The notes under the pieces were generated by a model. It was not told where the DNA came from, did no database searches, and worked only from the letters and a program-made list of their open reading frames with translations. From assembly GCA_021234155.1 (NCBI GenBank), contig JAJEKV010000114.1:1127654-1191653 (forward strand): a stretch of DNA of 64,000 bases, in the 5' to 3' direction. Position numbers and translations under genes: made by a program. The DNA comes from Isoetes taiwanensis (Eukaryota > Streptophyta > Lycopodiopsida > Isoetales > Isoetaceae). Shown piece after piece: positions 1 to 11,797 of the stretch (position 1 is the stretch's first letter; each line of letters opens with the position of its first letter).

Positions 1-683
1 CAAGGTCAAATTTTTATATAATAAACAGATATTACTTGTTATTTAAAATAACATACTAATAGTAAACTTTTGTTTGTAATGAGGGACAACATTAATTTGG
101 AGGGTGTGATGTTCTTATATAATATGATATGATACTAATATGTATATTAGAGGGACACTTCACTATACATTCGACTTAATCAACACCAAGCATAAACCAA
201 CGTTAACATGTTGATGGACTAGCTAGCACGGGGGAGCTTAATATATTTAATCCCATGTTAGCTACAATATGAACCACCATTCTGCCACTTGGAACTAAGC
301 CATTGGCCCAGAATAGATCAATCATCTTCTTTTGCACATGAGCATATTGATTAATAGGTGACCCTTTACCCACTCCCAAGGAGCCTCGAGAGCCCACCTT
401 CTAGAGCAAGAATCAACGGAAGGAACTTGGAGCAATGTTGCAGAAGTTCTTAAAGATACACCAACACTTACAAGGGAAAATGGAGATGCCCGAAGGAGAG
501 GGAACTAGCCAAAGAACATGTGAGTCGATTGGTTAAGCCATGTAGAGATGCTCTAGTTAGGCTCCTCTTTACATCTTATTAAGTTCGGCATGTGCATAAT
601 AACATATTAAGAGCCCGCCTGGTTGTCAATGGCGTATAATGATTGAGGTGCATAGCGGAGGGTGTTAGGTTACTCGATGCCTC
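1..683. other. No gene recognised
   Basis: AT-rich sequence with only short, unsupported open frames. No splice-bounded exon, structural RNA or repeat boundary is visible. The right edge runs into the LINE remnant that follows. Confidence 0.5.
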
Positions 684-1968
684 TTGGATGAGTGTCGTCC
701 TAGTGGGGTTAAGTCGGATATGAACATGATGTGTCACAGTCCTCTAACTCACCATAATGGCATGCGAGCAATATATCTATTTATTATATTTTCTCATGTC
801 CTGCTAGTGGCAGCTTTTGCTGACAAAATCGATGGTAGCGGCAGGCGTGGCTTGAAGTTGTCTGATTTACACTGGAGCACGAAGGTGCATCTTGTATCAA
901 GTGGAGGTAGTCGCTAGCAAAAGGACCTTATCTCCTAAAGATCTATGTGACCAACTTTCAATGTTGTATACTAAGGTACCATCATAGTTTTGCTCAGACA
1001 CGATATATATCACAGGGGCAGTATGTGGTCTAGCAATATCAATTGCCACTTGGAAAGATTTGGAATGCATCCAGAAAGCCTTTTTGACTTGGCCCCTCAG
1101 AGTCAAGTCCATGATTCCCTATCTAATGCTTCTGTAAGAAACATAATTCTGGCCTCTTCAACATGCTAGTCTAGAACAACACATGCTCTACTGTCGGAAG
1201 GTGGTAAACATGGGAAACACTGGACTTTTAAACTGCTACACAAAGATCATGTGTCTGTAGCATATTAAAGCGTGTTGAAGGAGAAATGCACAGATCAGTT
1301 GTCCAGATAGAATGTGTAGGAATATGAATGTATACGAGTGCAGTATAATGAAGATCACACTCTTTTAAAGCAATATATGTATACATGCCTCTTTGGCAAG
1401 CTTTGGGATGCCAATGCTTTGAAGATGGTCAAGACATCACACTACAAAAACCAAATTAATCCTACACTTGCCTTACGGTAGTACCTATTAGCACATTTGC
1501 CCATGAAGAGATGTGGAACAATTACGTACATCTGCAATGGGGCATCCCCATCTTAGAATTCAAATAGATCGATGGGTCCATAAGGAGCATAAAACAAGAT
1601 ATGTCAATGTTGCCAAATGGGAGCAGTTGAAGATGAATGCTGCACTCGTTCATATTTGCCAGTGTTTGCAACTATTCAAGCATGATATATCCGCTTGATT
1701 ATGCCTAATCAACCGCTACATGTGCTCTTGCAAATGCCTGCAATAATGGCACTACTATCCTATATCCTGGAGGTTCTCGACAAGCGAGCTCACTTATGTT
1801 CTGCATCAACACATTGACATGTATAAATGTACGGTTCATCAGCGAGCTCATTACTGCTAAGGTTTTTATTCCTGGATAGTAATGGCCTTGTTGTGCCCTT
1901 CGTTGTATTGGGTCTCATAGACCTTTTGGTCTTCGTGAATGACAAAAACCAATTCAATTCAAATTAAT
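684..1968 (+). mobile_element. Degenerate LINE 3' portion (variable-tail family)
   Basis: The stretch around 1380-1570 aligns by eye with the C-terminal coding part of the LINE at 52.8-53.1 kb: both read roughly 'gctttgggatgccaatgc', then 'gcccatgaa', then a 'caaatgggag' block, in the same order. It ends at 1860-1968 with this family's 3' signature: a 'ggttttta' stretch, 'gggtctcatagacc', 'ttggtcttcgtg', then a short (AATTC)-like tail. No long frame survives, so it is an old non-coding remnant. The 5' limit is uncertain. Confidence 0.6.
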
Positions 1969-2440
1969 CCCTAAGCTTACCACAAGCCTAAGTATAAGTT
2001 GCTTTTGCCTCCAGACAAAGAGAGGACTATGCATGAAATCCAAATGTTCCAAAATAATCACCTCTTTCTCAACCACTAATCACCATTTAATCTTACCCCT
2101 TGAACACACCTCTTCATCCCGACCTTCCATTTTAGTGTGGGCCATTCAAATTTTAATATTTTGTCCAAAATAGTATTGGGCAAAATGGCGGCCAACATAT
2201 AGATAGATATTAAGGCCCTCTTTCCACGGTAGTCTTATCTCTAAAAGTCACATATTTTATCCAATGATGTTTGGCCACCTATTGTCTTAAAAGTAAATCA
2301 TTTTTCCACTATCTCTAATATATAATTGTAATATGGAGAATAAGGGGCTAGGTTAAATATATCTGATTGTTTAAATATTATTGGTTAGAGTTAGACACAT
2401 GTAAGCTATTAAAAAATTTAGAAGGAGGCGGTTTGTGCTG

Positions 2441-2528
2441 GAAGTTTCTTCGTGCGGTGTAGAAGGTGCTAGAAGCTTCTATTACGGGTTCTAGAATCCG
2501 TCAGGATTCTCTTGGCTTCGTATAAAAG
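2441..2528 (+). promoter_or_regulatory. Heat-shock-element cluster with TATA box
   Basis: Three perfect palindromic heat-shock half-site pairs lie within 56 bases: GAAgtTTC (2441-2448), GAAgcTTC (2472-2479) and TTCtaGAA (2489-2496). A consensus TATAAAAG follows at 2521-2528. This is the arrangement of plant heat-inducible promoters, and heat-responsive LTR retrotransposons also use it in their U3. The transcript would start near 2550 on the plus strand. I cannot identify the transcribed unit, so this could be a gene promoter or an old solo LTR. Confidence 0.5.
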
Positions 2529-2549
2529 AGGAAGGGCGCCCCATTCAAG

Positions 2550-4168
2550 CTTTTTCTGACGCAGCTTTTTGGTGCTTTTGCTGTCGCAGTAAGGACGACT
2601 ATGAACTTGTGGTTGGAAGGCAAGAAGCTGTGACGATTTAAGAGCGCACCTGCCTTCATCAAAGTAGCACCTTCCTTCATCGAAAGGGCATGACAGATTT
2701 CTGAACTTGGGCGCTGGGCACAATCAATAGAATCGAATTTTGCTCTTCTATTGAAAAGAGCGGGAGATTGTAGCAGGTTCTGATGGGTTTATTTGTGGAG
2801 CATATTGTTTCAGGATATTTTAACTATGCTAAACTAGATCGTTGATCAGAGGCTTTCAACTCCACTAAGACTGGGCGTTAAAAAAGAAATGCTCGAAGCT
2901 CTAAACTCTGCTACGTTGCCGTGAAGCTGTGAGAAGATGGAAAGTAAGCTCCGGTTGTTCTCGATTCTTCAGGAAGCGTGTTGCTGAAAACTCAAATCAG
3001 GTGTTTTGTTGTCCTAGGAGCTTTGCTTTTTTATATTAACTAAAGGATGGGGATACCAGACTCTGGTATTCCCTTAAGAAAACAAAATAGAAGCATGACA
3101 GAAAGAAGCGGCCATGCTTTTTCCTTAACAGCTCCGGCTGATTATCTACCAATAAGGCTGAGTCTTACTACAAGGGAAACAGATTTGGATAACAAAACAA
3201 ATTGCAAAGCAAGATTCGAATTGAGAAACTAAGGCCAAGGATTCTCACATGGCAGAATAAGGGTGTGGTCACATGTACATATCAACAGAAAGGGATAGAC
3301 CTCAAAATGTAAAAAACTAGGGGTCACATGATACATGATGCTTTTTTACATGGAGGGCTCGATATCAACATCGATGGATTCAACCGGCTCTCTCTTCGGC
3401 TGATGGAGTTCATGTTGACATGAACCCTTTAATTTTGACACGTTGCAATCTTGAACAGATTCACCCGTCCAATTTTTAAAAGTTTTTTTTGAACGTTTAA
3501 TGACGTTTTGACGTGGCATTTCTTCTTTAAATGAACATGTGACCCCAATCTTTTATAAACGTTCAAGTCGACATGAACGAGATCATGTCAACATCCTCAT
3601 GTGACCCCGCCCTAAGAATGGATCCCTTTTGAAGAACTGAGAGCAAGATTGGCTTTACAGAGCTTGGTGGCCGAATTTCACAGGCAGGGTGCCGAATTTT
3701 GGAGAATCGAAATCAAATTGCATAGCAGTGTACATAGAGGTCGGATTGGAAAATGTACCCCAGGTGCTACGGTTTTTACTTCTTTGTGGTTCACATACAG
3801 CAACACCCAGAACTCAAGCAATCCTAATTGCTGAAACATCTCATTTTTTTTTTCAGGAGCCTGCATTCTTCAGGATTTTGCAGCTCTGTTTGCATCAAGT
3901 ATATGCTCTGATAGAGACTAGCCTGAGCATCAAAAGAGACGGAAAGGAGGGAAAGACATGATGGTTGGTATGTAAAGGGATTTTGCACAGAGAAAGGCTA
4001 TATGTGAAACAAAAAGAATCCATATCCAAGAATTCATGTCTTAGAAAATGACGACCTATGTTGAGTTGTAGAATTAATATCTAGCCAAAGGACCTCGCAC
4101 TTCTCTGCTCTAATTTTGCCTTAAGTTAAATTGCCATTTTCCTTCCTATGTAATGCAGTGTCTAATTT
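2550..4168. other. Presumed transcribed or leader region, no recognised gene
   Basis: This follows the heat-shock-like promoter. A near-perfect inverted repeat (GGGGATACCAGA / TCTGGTATTCCC) lies at 3047-3071. Short open frames around 3050-3230 and 3690-3960 have no recognisable domain. It could be a leader, a solo LTR remnant or plain intergenic DNA. Confidence 0.3.
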
Positions 4169-4459
4169 TTGTTCTCCTCTAATTTCTTCCTTACAAATCA
4201 CGAGACAATGACACGTTGTATTGATGGCATTTATTGCATTAATTTCAGATTTGACGCATTTATGAGCATTTATGGCAGAGGAAGAACGCGCACATCTTCC
4301 TCCCCCTTCTCTGCTCCAAAATCCTTCATTCCGGCCCTGAGAATCAGGAAGAATCGTCGCCCCACAGCCTCTTCTTTCTCAAATCGTCAGAATCTTTGCC
4401 CTTTATTTGCCAAATCCTATTTGATAAGTTTTGAAGAAACAGGCTGCAATCGGAGACCT

Positions 4460-4524
4460 ATGGCTTCCGAACCTGTAATGGATGCATCGGGCGATGAAGT
4501 TTTGGGCAGGGATTCAAGTCTGAG
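4460..4524 (+). CDS. Candidate first coding exon, unrecognised gene
   Basis: A GC-richer stretch (about 4280-4530) with a pyrimidine-rich, leader-like 5' part leads to an ATG at 4460. The frame reads MASEPVMDASGDEVLGRDSS and runs into a good splice donor (CTGAG|GTGAGG, GT at 4525-4526). This is the usual look of a plant first exon: a leader, a short acidic N-terminus and an early intron. No downstream exon could be joined to it confidently; the open stretch at 7048-7260 is one possibility. No domain is recognised. The frame is also open upstream of this ATG, so the start is only the most plausible one. Confidence 0.35.
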
Positions 4525-4835
4525 GTGAGGTTGAGGAAAATTTGGGCTTTTTGGAAAAGATTGCTTGATTTTGCGTTTGGGCTTTGCAAAAAGCACAAAA
4601 GAATATGAGAAACGAACATTTGCAATAGAATCAGGAGGTTTGCATAGATCTGGAGGTGTCAGGGCATGCAACAAGCATGGCTTTCAATCTACTTCCCTAT
4701 CTTCTCTCTTCCTCTTGGATTTCGGAAGATCTTCAAGCAAAGCTTCCCGGATAGGCCGAGATAGAGCTGCACAGGCAGAGATTTCCGGCCGGTTCTATCC
4801 GGCTGATATGTTGCTTCTAATGATCACGTTTATGG

Positions 4836-4870
4836 GCTTATGATCATAAGCTTCTGTTCATAAGCTTATG
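4836..4870. repeat. Two short perfect palindromes
   Basis: GCTTATGATCATAAGC (4836-4851) and CATAAGCTTATG (4859-4870) are both perfectly self-complementary and lie 7 bases apart. They share the ATAAGC core, so the whole patch can fold in several ways. Function unknown. Confidence 0.5.
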
Positions 4871-5049
4871 GGAAAGAAGCTTGAAAATAATTGTGTTGTA
4901 GGACGCCTCATAAACAATCTGAAACCTCTGCCTTTTAGATGCGTCTAATCTCCCTTGCTTTACTCTCAATTAAACGATCAATTCGATATTAAAAAAAATA
5001 CTCCTCCTTTGCTGGCAGTCTGCAACGGCCCACATTTATGGCTGAGCAG

Positions 5050-5370
5050 GATCCCAGCTTTAAGCATGAGTTTTTGGGGTTTCATAGCCTACTAGATGCC
5101 TGATCACATGTTGTTCCATTTTGCAACCCCTTGGCAAGCTTCCAATTCGAAATTTGCGACCGCCAACCTCTACTTTTGATTGCAAAATTTTTAAGTGGCA
5201 TGTCATTAAGGGAATGGCATTTTTTGCATGTCTTGAACATATCAAAAGATTTCATGGTTGTGGTTTTGTCTTTTGGAATATTCGCATGTTTTATTAATAA
5301 CCCAAACAAACAACAAATAATTGAGAGCTGGATTGTATTTAAGTTTGAGGTCCTATAGCCATTCTAGTCG
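5050..5370. repeat. Dispersed repeat, copy 1
   Basis: This stretch resembles 49290-49575 in the same orientation. Shared anchors include 'atggttgtggttttgtcttt' and 'attggattgtattta'-like text about 80 bases further on. Neither copy keeps a recognisable coding domain. It is probably a fragment of a retroelement not otherwise seen in the window. Confidence 0.45.
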
Positions 5371-5403
5371 TTGAAAATGGTCATGAGTAGCATAAATACT
5401 ACC

Positions 5404-5461
5404 GCATCAAAAGCATAGCAAAAATTTCAATGGCATCAAAAGCATAGCAAAAATTTCAATG
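5404..5461. repeat. Tandem duplication of about 29 bp
   Basis: The unit beginning 'gcatcaaaagcatagcaaaa' occurs twice head to tail with no mismatch visible. Confidence 0.8.
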
Positions 5462-5806
5462 GCTAAGATTGAGGTTACCTAAACTTAGATAGAATAGTTG
5501 CCATATCTCAATGGATAGAATATTAGCTTCTTACAAGAGACATTATCTAACACTTAATAAGACCAAACATAGACATAGCATTTATATTATTTATATTTAC
5601 AATATATATAATCATTTTATATTTTCCTATCTTTTCTTTTGTCGTTCCTGGGCCGTTCTCAACTAGGGGAACATTGCCTCTTTTTGGTCATCTACAATAT
5701 GGAGGTTAGAATTCTCCAAGTTAGACACATTTAGTTCAATTTCACAGGTCTATACCTAAGTTCCTTTCGACTTAATACAAACCCTCATTTGCCACAAGTA
5801 GAGCAA

Positions 5807-5849
5807 AAGAAATGTTCGCGGCGGCCTTGGCCGCCGCGATAAATTTCTT
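5807..5849. repeat. GC-rich palindrome (recurrent hairpin motif)
   Basis: AAGAAATGTTCGCGGCGGCC, then TT, then GGCCGCCGCGATAAATTTCTT. The arms pair over about 20 bases, with one imperfect patch (GTT against TTAT). The GC-only core stands out in AT-rich surroundings. Related copies lie at 31716-31755, 10082-10105, 10190-10214 and around 21365-21500. The size and repeated occurrence suggest a miniature fold-back element. Confidence 0.6.
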
Positions 5850-6502
5850 GTAAAAATAAGACATGTCTTATTTAGGTTCGGAATAGGTTTGGATACCAAA
5901 TGGAGTCTTATTTTATTCCGGGGATTTCCCCATAAAATAAGACACCTAGTCTTATTTGAATATATAACTACAAATAACTAAAATTAAGACGTGTCTTATT
6001 TTTTTCATGCTTTTTCACTAGTATTTTAGTGGTGTCATATTTTATGACTACCATACAGTGGAAAAGTAAGTTTAAATTTATGTTCTCATTTTTAGCCCTA
6101 GAGTCACAAATGGTGTCATATATTATATTGTATATGACAACCATATTTTGCGACTAGCGTGGAAAAAGGGCCTAAGATGATTGGCCTAGGGTAGAAACCA
6201 ATAAAATTTCTACCATATTTCGAATGTTGAATTACTAGTCTCAAAAAGGGGCGAGATAGACCATCAACTGGTGCAATCCCAAGGGATCCACAATGTCGTT
6301 AATGGTTTACAACGCGTTTTTGGGTCAAAATTTCCCTTGCTTGTGCAGGTTCCTTTTGAAGATGCCCCAAATAATTTTTGGACGGGTGCTTCCGACCAGC
6401 TAGCCTCACCCATTCTGACCAGATTAATAGCGAAACAAATCGTTTTGGTGCAAGGCCAAGCAAGAAAAAGAAAAAACCTCAAAATCTACAGCATTAGTGC
6501 AT

Positions 6503-6600
6503 AAGTTGTCCTCTAAGACCGTCCAAAGTAAACCCCTCCAAGACTGCAATGAAAGTTGTCCTCTAGGACCGTCCAAAGTAAACCCCTCAAGACTGCAGCA
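6503..6600. repeat. Tandem duplication of about 48 bp
   Basis: The unit 'gttgtcctctaagaccgtcc' plus the following 'aaagtaaacccctc(c)aagactgca' is present twice, with a few differences. The neighbouring open frame at 6271-6504 is not recognised. Confidence 0.7.
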
Positions 6601-7047
6601 AATTCAAGGAGAACTATCGTACGCCTTTCAATCGTGTTGTTCTCTCTCTTTAATAAGTTAACCTAATTCAGCTCTGGTGAGGAATTAAGCAATACAGGAA
6701 ACTATCTTGTAAATGTTGACTCCATGAATGCACTTATAAGTGCAACCAAGAAACTGCAAGATCGCAACGGCTTCTTTCTATGTGATCATCAATATGGTTT
6801 ATTGCAATGCTACCTCAATGAAGACCAAAAAAAATGCAACCACTTCCATTGTCCCTAAATAGACTTGCAAATAACGTACTTTCTCCCAACTAAGGGCGGA
6901 TCCCCATTAGCACCACACCCTCTTTGATACCTGTGCCATGTAAGCAATTACAGGCAGAGCAAATGGAGACCAATTCCATTTTCAATTGCATAACTTAACT
7001 TTTTATTCCCGTGACAGAGCAGCAAACCCCAAGAAGATTTGAGATAG

Positions 7048-7261
7048 CTGGTATAGGAGAACTGGAAGTCGGTTTGAGTATGCCCTAAACGACAAACTCC
7101 AGGGCAACTTCAGTTTTTCAGATGCAATGATGGTGCATCTGAAAACTCTACCGGATGCAGTGCCATGTTTCCTGTGGAAGCAATGGGAACAGCGAATTGT
7201 GGAGCCAGGAGTGCCATATGGCACAGTATTTCCGGTAGAAGACACTAATGGAGATGGACCC
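7048..7261 (+). CDS. Possible terminal exon, unrecognised
   Basis: The plus-strand frame starting after an in-frame TGA reads DSWYRRTGSRFEYALN..., continues through ...FSFSDAMMVHLKTLPDAV... and ...WKQWEQRIVEPGVPYG..., and stops after ...TNGDGP at about 7260. The composition is protein-like (Trp, balanced charge, no low complexity), unlike the flanks. An AG that could serve as acceptor lies nearby (7047-7056). It could be the last exon of the gene that may begin at 4460. No domain is recognised and the opposite strand is also open, so confidence is low. Confidence 0.25.
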
Positions 7262-7817
7262 TAACAGAGTTAAGCAAGAGATAATGGGCAGGATAAGGAC
7301 TCCATGCATGTGCTCTCCCCCCACCAACAGAGTTTGTTGTCAAGCGATAATGGGCAAGATCAGGAGTGCTCGTGACTCACCCAGCAACGCGTCACAGCAT
7401 GTAAGACCATGGCAAGCTAGGTCCAAGATTGCCAGTAACGTCCCTAAAAAGCAAAGCAAAGGTCTGACCATGCCAGCAACTGTAACATCCTGATCCTGCC
7501 CATTTACTTATGTAATGAAGTGGGAAAACCTTTGCCAAGCAGATGGAAAAGTTCCTGTTTGACAATGGTCCCAAAGCTTGTCATAAGTGCTCCTAGCTGC
7601 TTATTAAGGACGTTTTAAGTACTCTAATGATGAGAAAATTTAAATGATCGTAAATTTATAAATGTTCCTACATACTGAAGGCCAGATTATAAGGCAATCA
7701 GTATCAGAATTAGCTTGACAAACTAAAAGTTGCTTTTGAAATCTTTATTTACAATATGTCAACCTATAGTACAGCAACTGTATCGCTTCACATAATATAC
7801 AAGAAAGCGTTTCTTCC

Positions 7818-9891
7818 TCAGTCCCAGTCAGCATCAAAATAGCCAGCATCTTTCATCTCTGAGTAATACACATCTTCTAATTGGAAGGTTTCTTCCTGTG
7901 AAACGAGTAACAGGGAATTAGCTCTGATATTTTAAAGTGAATTTAGATCTGAAACACCCTGACATACCTTAAAGAAGTCAGCTAGGAATGTCACATATAA
8001 CAGAGGTGGATAAAATGCATAGTACGCATAATTTGTGAAGCTGTAGATACTGTAAATGGCATCCATTATAAGCTACAAGCAAATCCTTACATGCAAATAT
8101 CACCAAAATATAGTGCTCAAACTTACCAATAACCAAAATCAGCCCCAAACAAAAGCAACAGGCAACCAAGGACATCTGAAACATTCAACACGAACAGGAC
8201 CAGCACATAATTATAAAAGGCAGGTCTGGCTGTAATAAACCAAACAGAATCAGGGTCAGTTTTAAAAAGCAGTAAAAAACATGGATAATCTTATCAACCA
8301 CGCCAAGACAAATGTGAGCAAGACCAACTATTTCCTTTTTCTAGATAGTACTTTACGTGCATCATTATTTTTTACTTGTATTACTCACATTCTAAACCAC
8401 CCGCATTTCAGCACATACGATTTTGTGGCTAACCCTTTCTTTTCTCATGCTGCAGAATCCTCACTTCAGGGTACAATTCAAAATTGTCAAACCATGTCTA
8501 CTTGCGAAGGAACATTCTTGTTGTATATCTAAATTACTAATGCCCCCCTTGGGCCCCTTTTCCAGACAGTAAAATCACAAGAGCTCCTATTGCCCAATTG
8601 ATCTATAAGAAACAAACAAACAAGGATATAGGTAGTACCAGGTAATTTATCACGCCATTTGGTAAATGGAAGAATGAGAATAAGCAAGTATACTCCAGCA
8701 AAAAGAGAGCTGTGCACAAACCAGAAACCCCACTTTTTCCCGACACCTTTTTCATCTCCAATGATAAACAGCGGAATTCCCAACTTGAAAATATAAAATG
8801 CCTGATATACATGGGTCGGCATAAGGAATCTTAGAAGAATCTAGACTATACATATATACAACTAAGGTATCGAATTTACCTTTATGAGAGCGTCAATGGC
8901 AGAAATAAGCCCAGAAAAAATGAGAGTCCGGGTGAGGGCATCCCATGTACTTGTAAGATAGCCTTGTGACAAGAATATTACCACGCTAACTTCCAGTAGC
9001 ACTAAACCAAATCGGGTAATAAGAGACATAACATTCCAGGAAGTTGTTGGAGCAGTTACATTGTCTTGTAACATCTGCAAACAAATAAAAACAGGCAGGC
9101 AATTTTTGTTAATTTAACTTATGTTTGCCTGGTCTAACTTGCAGGTAGTATAGTGGCTACTGCTATTCAGTCACCAATTTGTTAAATGCATCTACCATAA
9201 GCACTCAATCTGCTGTATAGGTCAATTTCTCTAGCCAAGAATAAAACCTTCCATCCTGGCTAATTGGACGCAATGCCTCTGTGTCTTGCATTTAGGGTAA
9301 GTGCACATAAGAGGAAATTAAAAAAACGAAGAAGCAATTACAAATGCACCTTAAAGATTGATAGAATCTCACAACTAGATAAATGCATCTAACAGAACAC
9401 GGCCAAAAAAAATACGTGACTGAATTGAAACTAAATCCAAATCTTAAGTGCAGACTGCCCTAAGTCTCTGAATAGTAGTTGTGAATTTATGAAGGAAAAT
9501 CACTATCAGAACGAAAGTCAGGAGCTATGAATTTTAATTTAGATTAATTGTAACCAATGAGGAAACCACGAACCTCCAAAACGCACCAGCAAATGTTCAA
9601 AATAGATATAATCCACAGAAAAGCATAATAAGTGCCCATGATGAGTGAGCGGCTATGTAAAAGTTTCTGCACACTGGATCTCGCACGCATAAGCAAAAAC
9701 AAGGTGAAACCCAACGCAGGAAGCAGTACAACGACGTCATAAAACCAACCACGTCGTCCGCCTGCCCTAGTCAATCCCAAACAGCTTCCCATTTGGTTGT
9801 CTCCACCATAGTTGGAGGAGGAAGGGGATATTGATTCTGGAGCTTGAAGCGCCAATTTTGAGGCCGCTGATAACAGGCATCTCGCCACCAT
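7818..9891 (-). CDS. TPRA1 / transmembrane-40 family seven-span membrane protein (CAND2/PMTR1-like)
   Basis: Six exons read cleanly with GT-AG introns: 9574-9891, 8880-9074, 8639-8801, 8127-8229, 7968-8049 and 7818-7895. They total 939 nt, or 312 aa plus stop, close to the family norm of about 300. The family signature is present in order: GSCLGL...GWFYDVVVLLPALGF, HSRSLIMGTYYAFLW, NICWCVLE, LLEVSVVIFLSQ, LGIPLFI...KKWGFWFVH, LPFTKWRDKLPARPAFYNYV, GADFGY, and LLYVTFLADFFKEE near the end. Seven hydrophobic segments are expected; the C-terminal tail is short and acidic. Plant relatives (CAND2/PMTR1) are candidate G-protein-coupled or melatonin receptors; that role is disputed and here only inferred from the family. 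The start MVARCLL is the first ATG in frame, but the duplicate at 20.9-21.2 kb shows another possible N-terminus (MPVISGLK), shifted by one base. Introns are 72-499 nt. Confidence 0.88.
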
Positions 9892-10028
9892 TTTTCAGAT
9901 CAGAAGAGAATCGCCATAGTTTGAAGCAAACCCTAGGAAGTAGAAAAAAGCTTTCCCGCGTGCAGCTTGATAGGTGGATAAACGCCGTCCAATTTGGGGT
10001 CTTCGTGGGGGCTTCTTTCTATTTAGTG

Positions 10029-10034
10029 TATATA
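10029..10034 (-). promoter_or_regulatory. Probable TATA box of the TPRA1-like gene
   Basis: On the minus strand the sequence reads CGTATATACAC, about 140 bases upstream of the ATG at 9891. In the partial duplicate near 21.3 kb the same spot reads TATGTA-like (ca 21310-21316), so the box is lost there, consistent with that copy being dead. Confidence 0.4.
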
Positions 10035-10835
10035 CGGAAAACCAAAATACTTTTATGTTTTGCTAAATTATCTCATACAATAAATTTATCGCGGTGAACA
10101 TTTCTCTTCTTAATGAAGAAGTATTTTTGTGTTAGGTAGCCATTGTGTTTACGATATTCTCTTGAGCCATGAGAATTTTATTATATTTCGTCAAGGCCGC
10201 CACGAACATTTCTCTCCCAAAATCCTTTACTAAAGATTATTCTTGTATTAGGTAGCCATTGTGTTTACGATATTCCCTTGAGCCATAAGAATCTTACTAT
10301 ATTTCGTAGGGTTGCCAAAATTGGTAAAGCAATATATATAGATCTATTTTATAGGTTGAGTAAATGGCCGATAGACTAACTCTAGGATTTTAACTTCTTG
10401 TGGCAGCCTAATTATCTTAATTTCTATGCTAAAAAGTAGAAATTATAAATGCTTTGATATTGAATAATATAATTATTTCCTCACTTCATATGGAATTCTG
10501 TTTGAGTTCATATTTTCCGCTGCGGTCGATCATTAAAAAAGTGTTAGCTTTCTAAATTGGGCAATTGAAAGAGACATTATATCTTTTGCAAGATATGATG
10601 GCTCTTTCAAAATTGTTTCCTTCTTTGATCAAATTCTATTGGCACAAACTCTGCGCTTCCATCTAACAGGGAAACTCCTAAGCCAACTATTGGATCTTTG
10701 ACATATCTCATTGTGCATTACTTAAGGGATGACTTTTGCATGTGGTCTATGAACTTGTGCTCCCCCCAAGTTAGCAAATAGCCCAGAGAAAGGGGTTCTA
10801 ATAGGCCAACAAAACTTGATGCCTTGAAGTGATAT

Positions 10836-10953
10836 GGAACAGCAACAAGGAGTGAATTCCTGTCCTAGAATGGGAGCCAGCAGCCAAGAGCGCCGGGTAG
10901 ACTGGCTGCTGGCTCCCATTCCAGGACAGGAATCCACGACTTGTTGCTGTTCC
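10836..10953. repeat. Inverted repeat with 50-bp arms
   Basis: The arm beginning ggaacagcaacaag (10836-10885) is repeated in reverse complement at 10904-10953 with about 90% identity, around an 18-base GC-rich loop. It would fold into a long hairpin. The block B duplicate near 21966-22085 keeps a worn version. It may be a fold-back transposable element or a hairpin RNA source. No terminal target-site duplication is evident. Confidence 0.65.
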
Positions 10954-11797
10954 ACGACAAGGCAATATCCGAAGTGAAGCAGCAGGTCACGGCAACTTGT
11001 TGCACCAGAGAGAATGATCCGACAATCTGTTGGAGCAGGTCATGCCAAGAATGAAGAGATAATTTCTATTTCTTGGTTAGAATGGTTGCCACATGGTGAT
11101 ATCTGGTTGGATGAGAAGCAAGAATGATTATTCACGGACGTCTTGTTTCTGTTCTTTAGATGGTATAGTCCAATAATGTGATACCTTTGTTAAATTAGAA
11201 GAATTTGTGTTTCTTTTTTGTATGGTTACTCCTCCAACGAAGCTTAAGAAGTTCCAAAGGCCATTGGTATAACAAATTAACTCAGATAACTATATCTGCT
11301 AGTATTAGGTGATATTAAACCCACATACTCAATCAAACGAAAAACCAACAGCATAAGCATTATGAATCAAGAGCAGACTGTGATTTTGCCATCTTGGGCA
11401 CTTTTGAATTCAAATATTTTACACGTCTCTTTAAAAATAAAGACATAAAAATCTATCTTATCTTATCTTATCTTTAAAAATAAAGGCATGCTGGAAATCT
11501 AGCACCTTGATTCTTCTTTCACAAAAAACTAAAACAACTCAGCAATTTCAGTCAATATTTTGAACCCATTCTTAGGGTTGCTTTACGAATTGCTGTGATT
11601 TAAAGCATCTAAAAAAGCATGTGTTGTTTAATAAATCTGAAATAACTGCCTTGTTGATTTGATATGCAGTGCATTCTTGGCTCAAAATAAGATGCTCTGC
11701 TCCAACCCTAAATAAACTCCATCTGCATTCTGGCAAAGTAACATACTAGTCATAGCCACAGCCATAGTGGAGAAAACGATTTTTGATCCAGATACAA

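Noticed and set aside
3678-3961. Overlapping open frames on both strands
   Set aside because: No domain and no splice context; open on both strands, as expected by chance.
8281-8532. Plus-strand ORF of 83 codons
   Set aside because: It lies inside intron 3 of the TPRA1-like gene and has no domain.
10722-10955. 77-codon ORF
   Set aside because: It mostly reads through the 50-bp-arm hairpin; no independent coding evidence.
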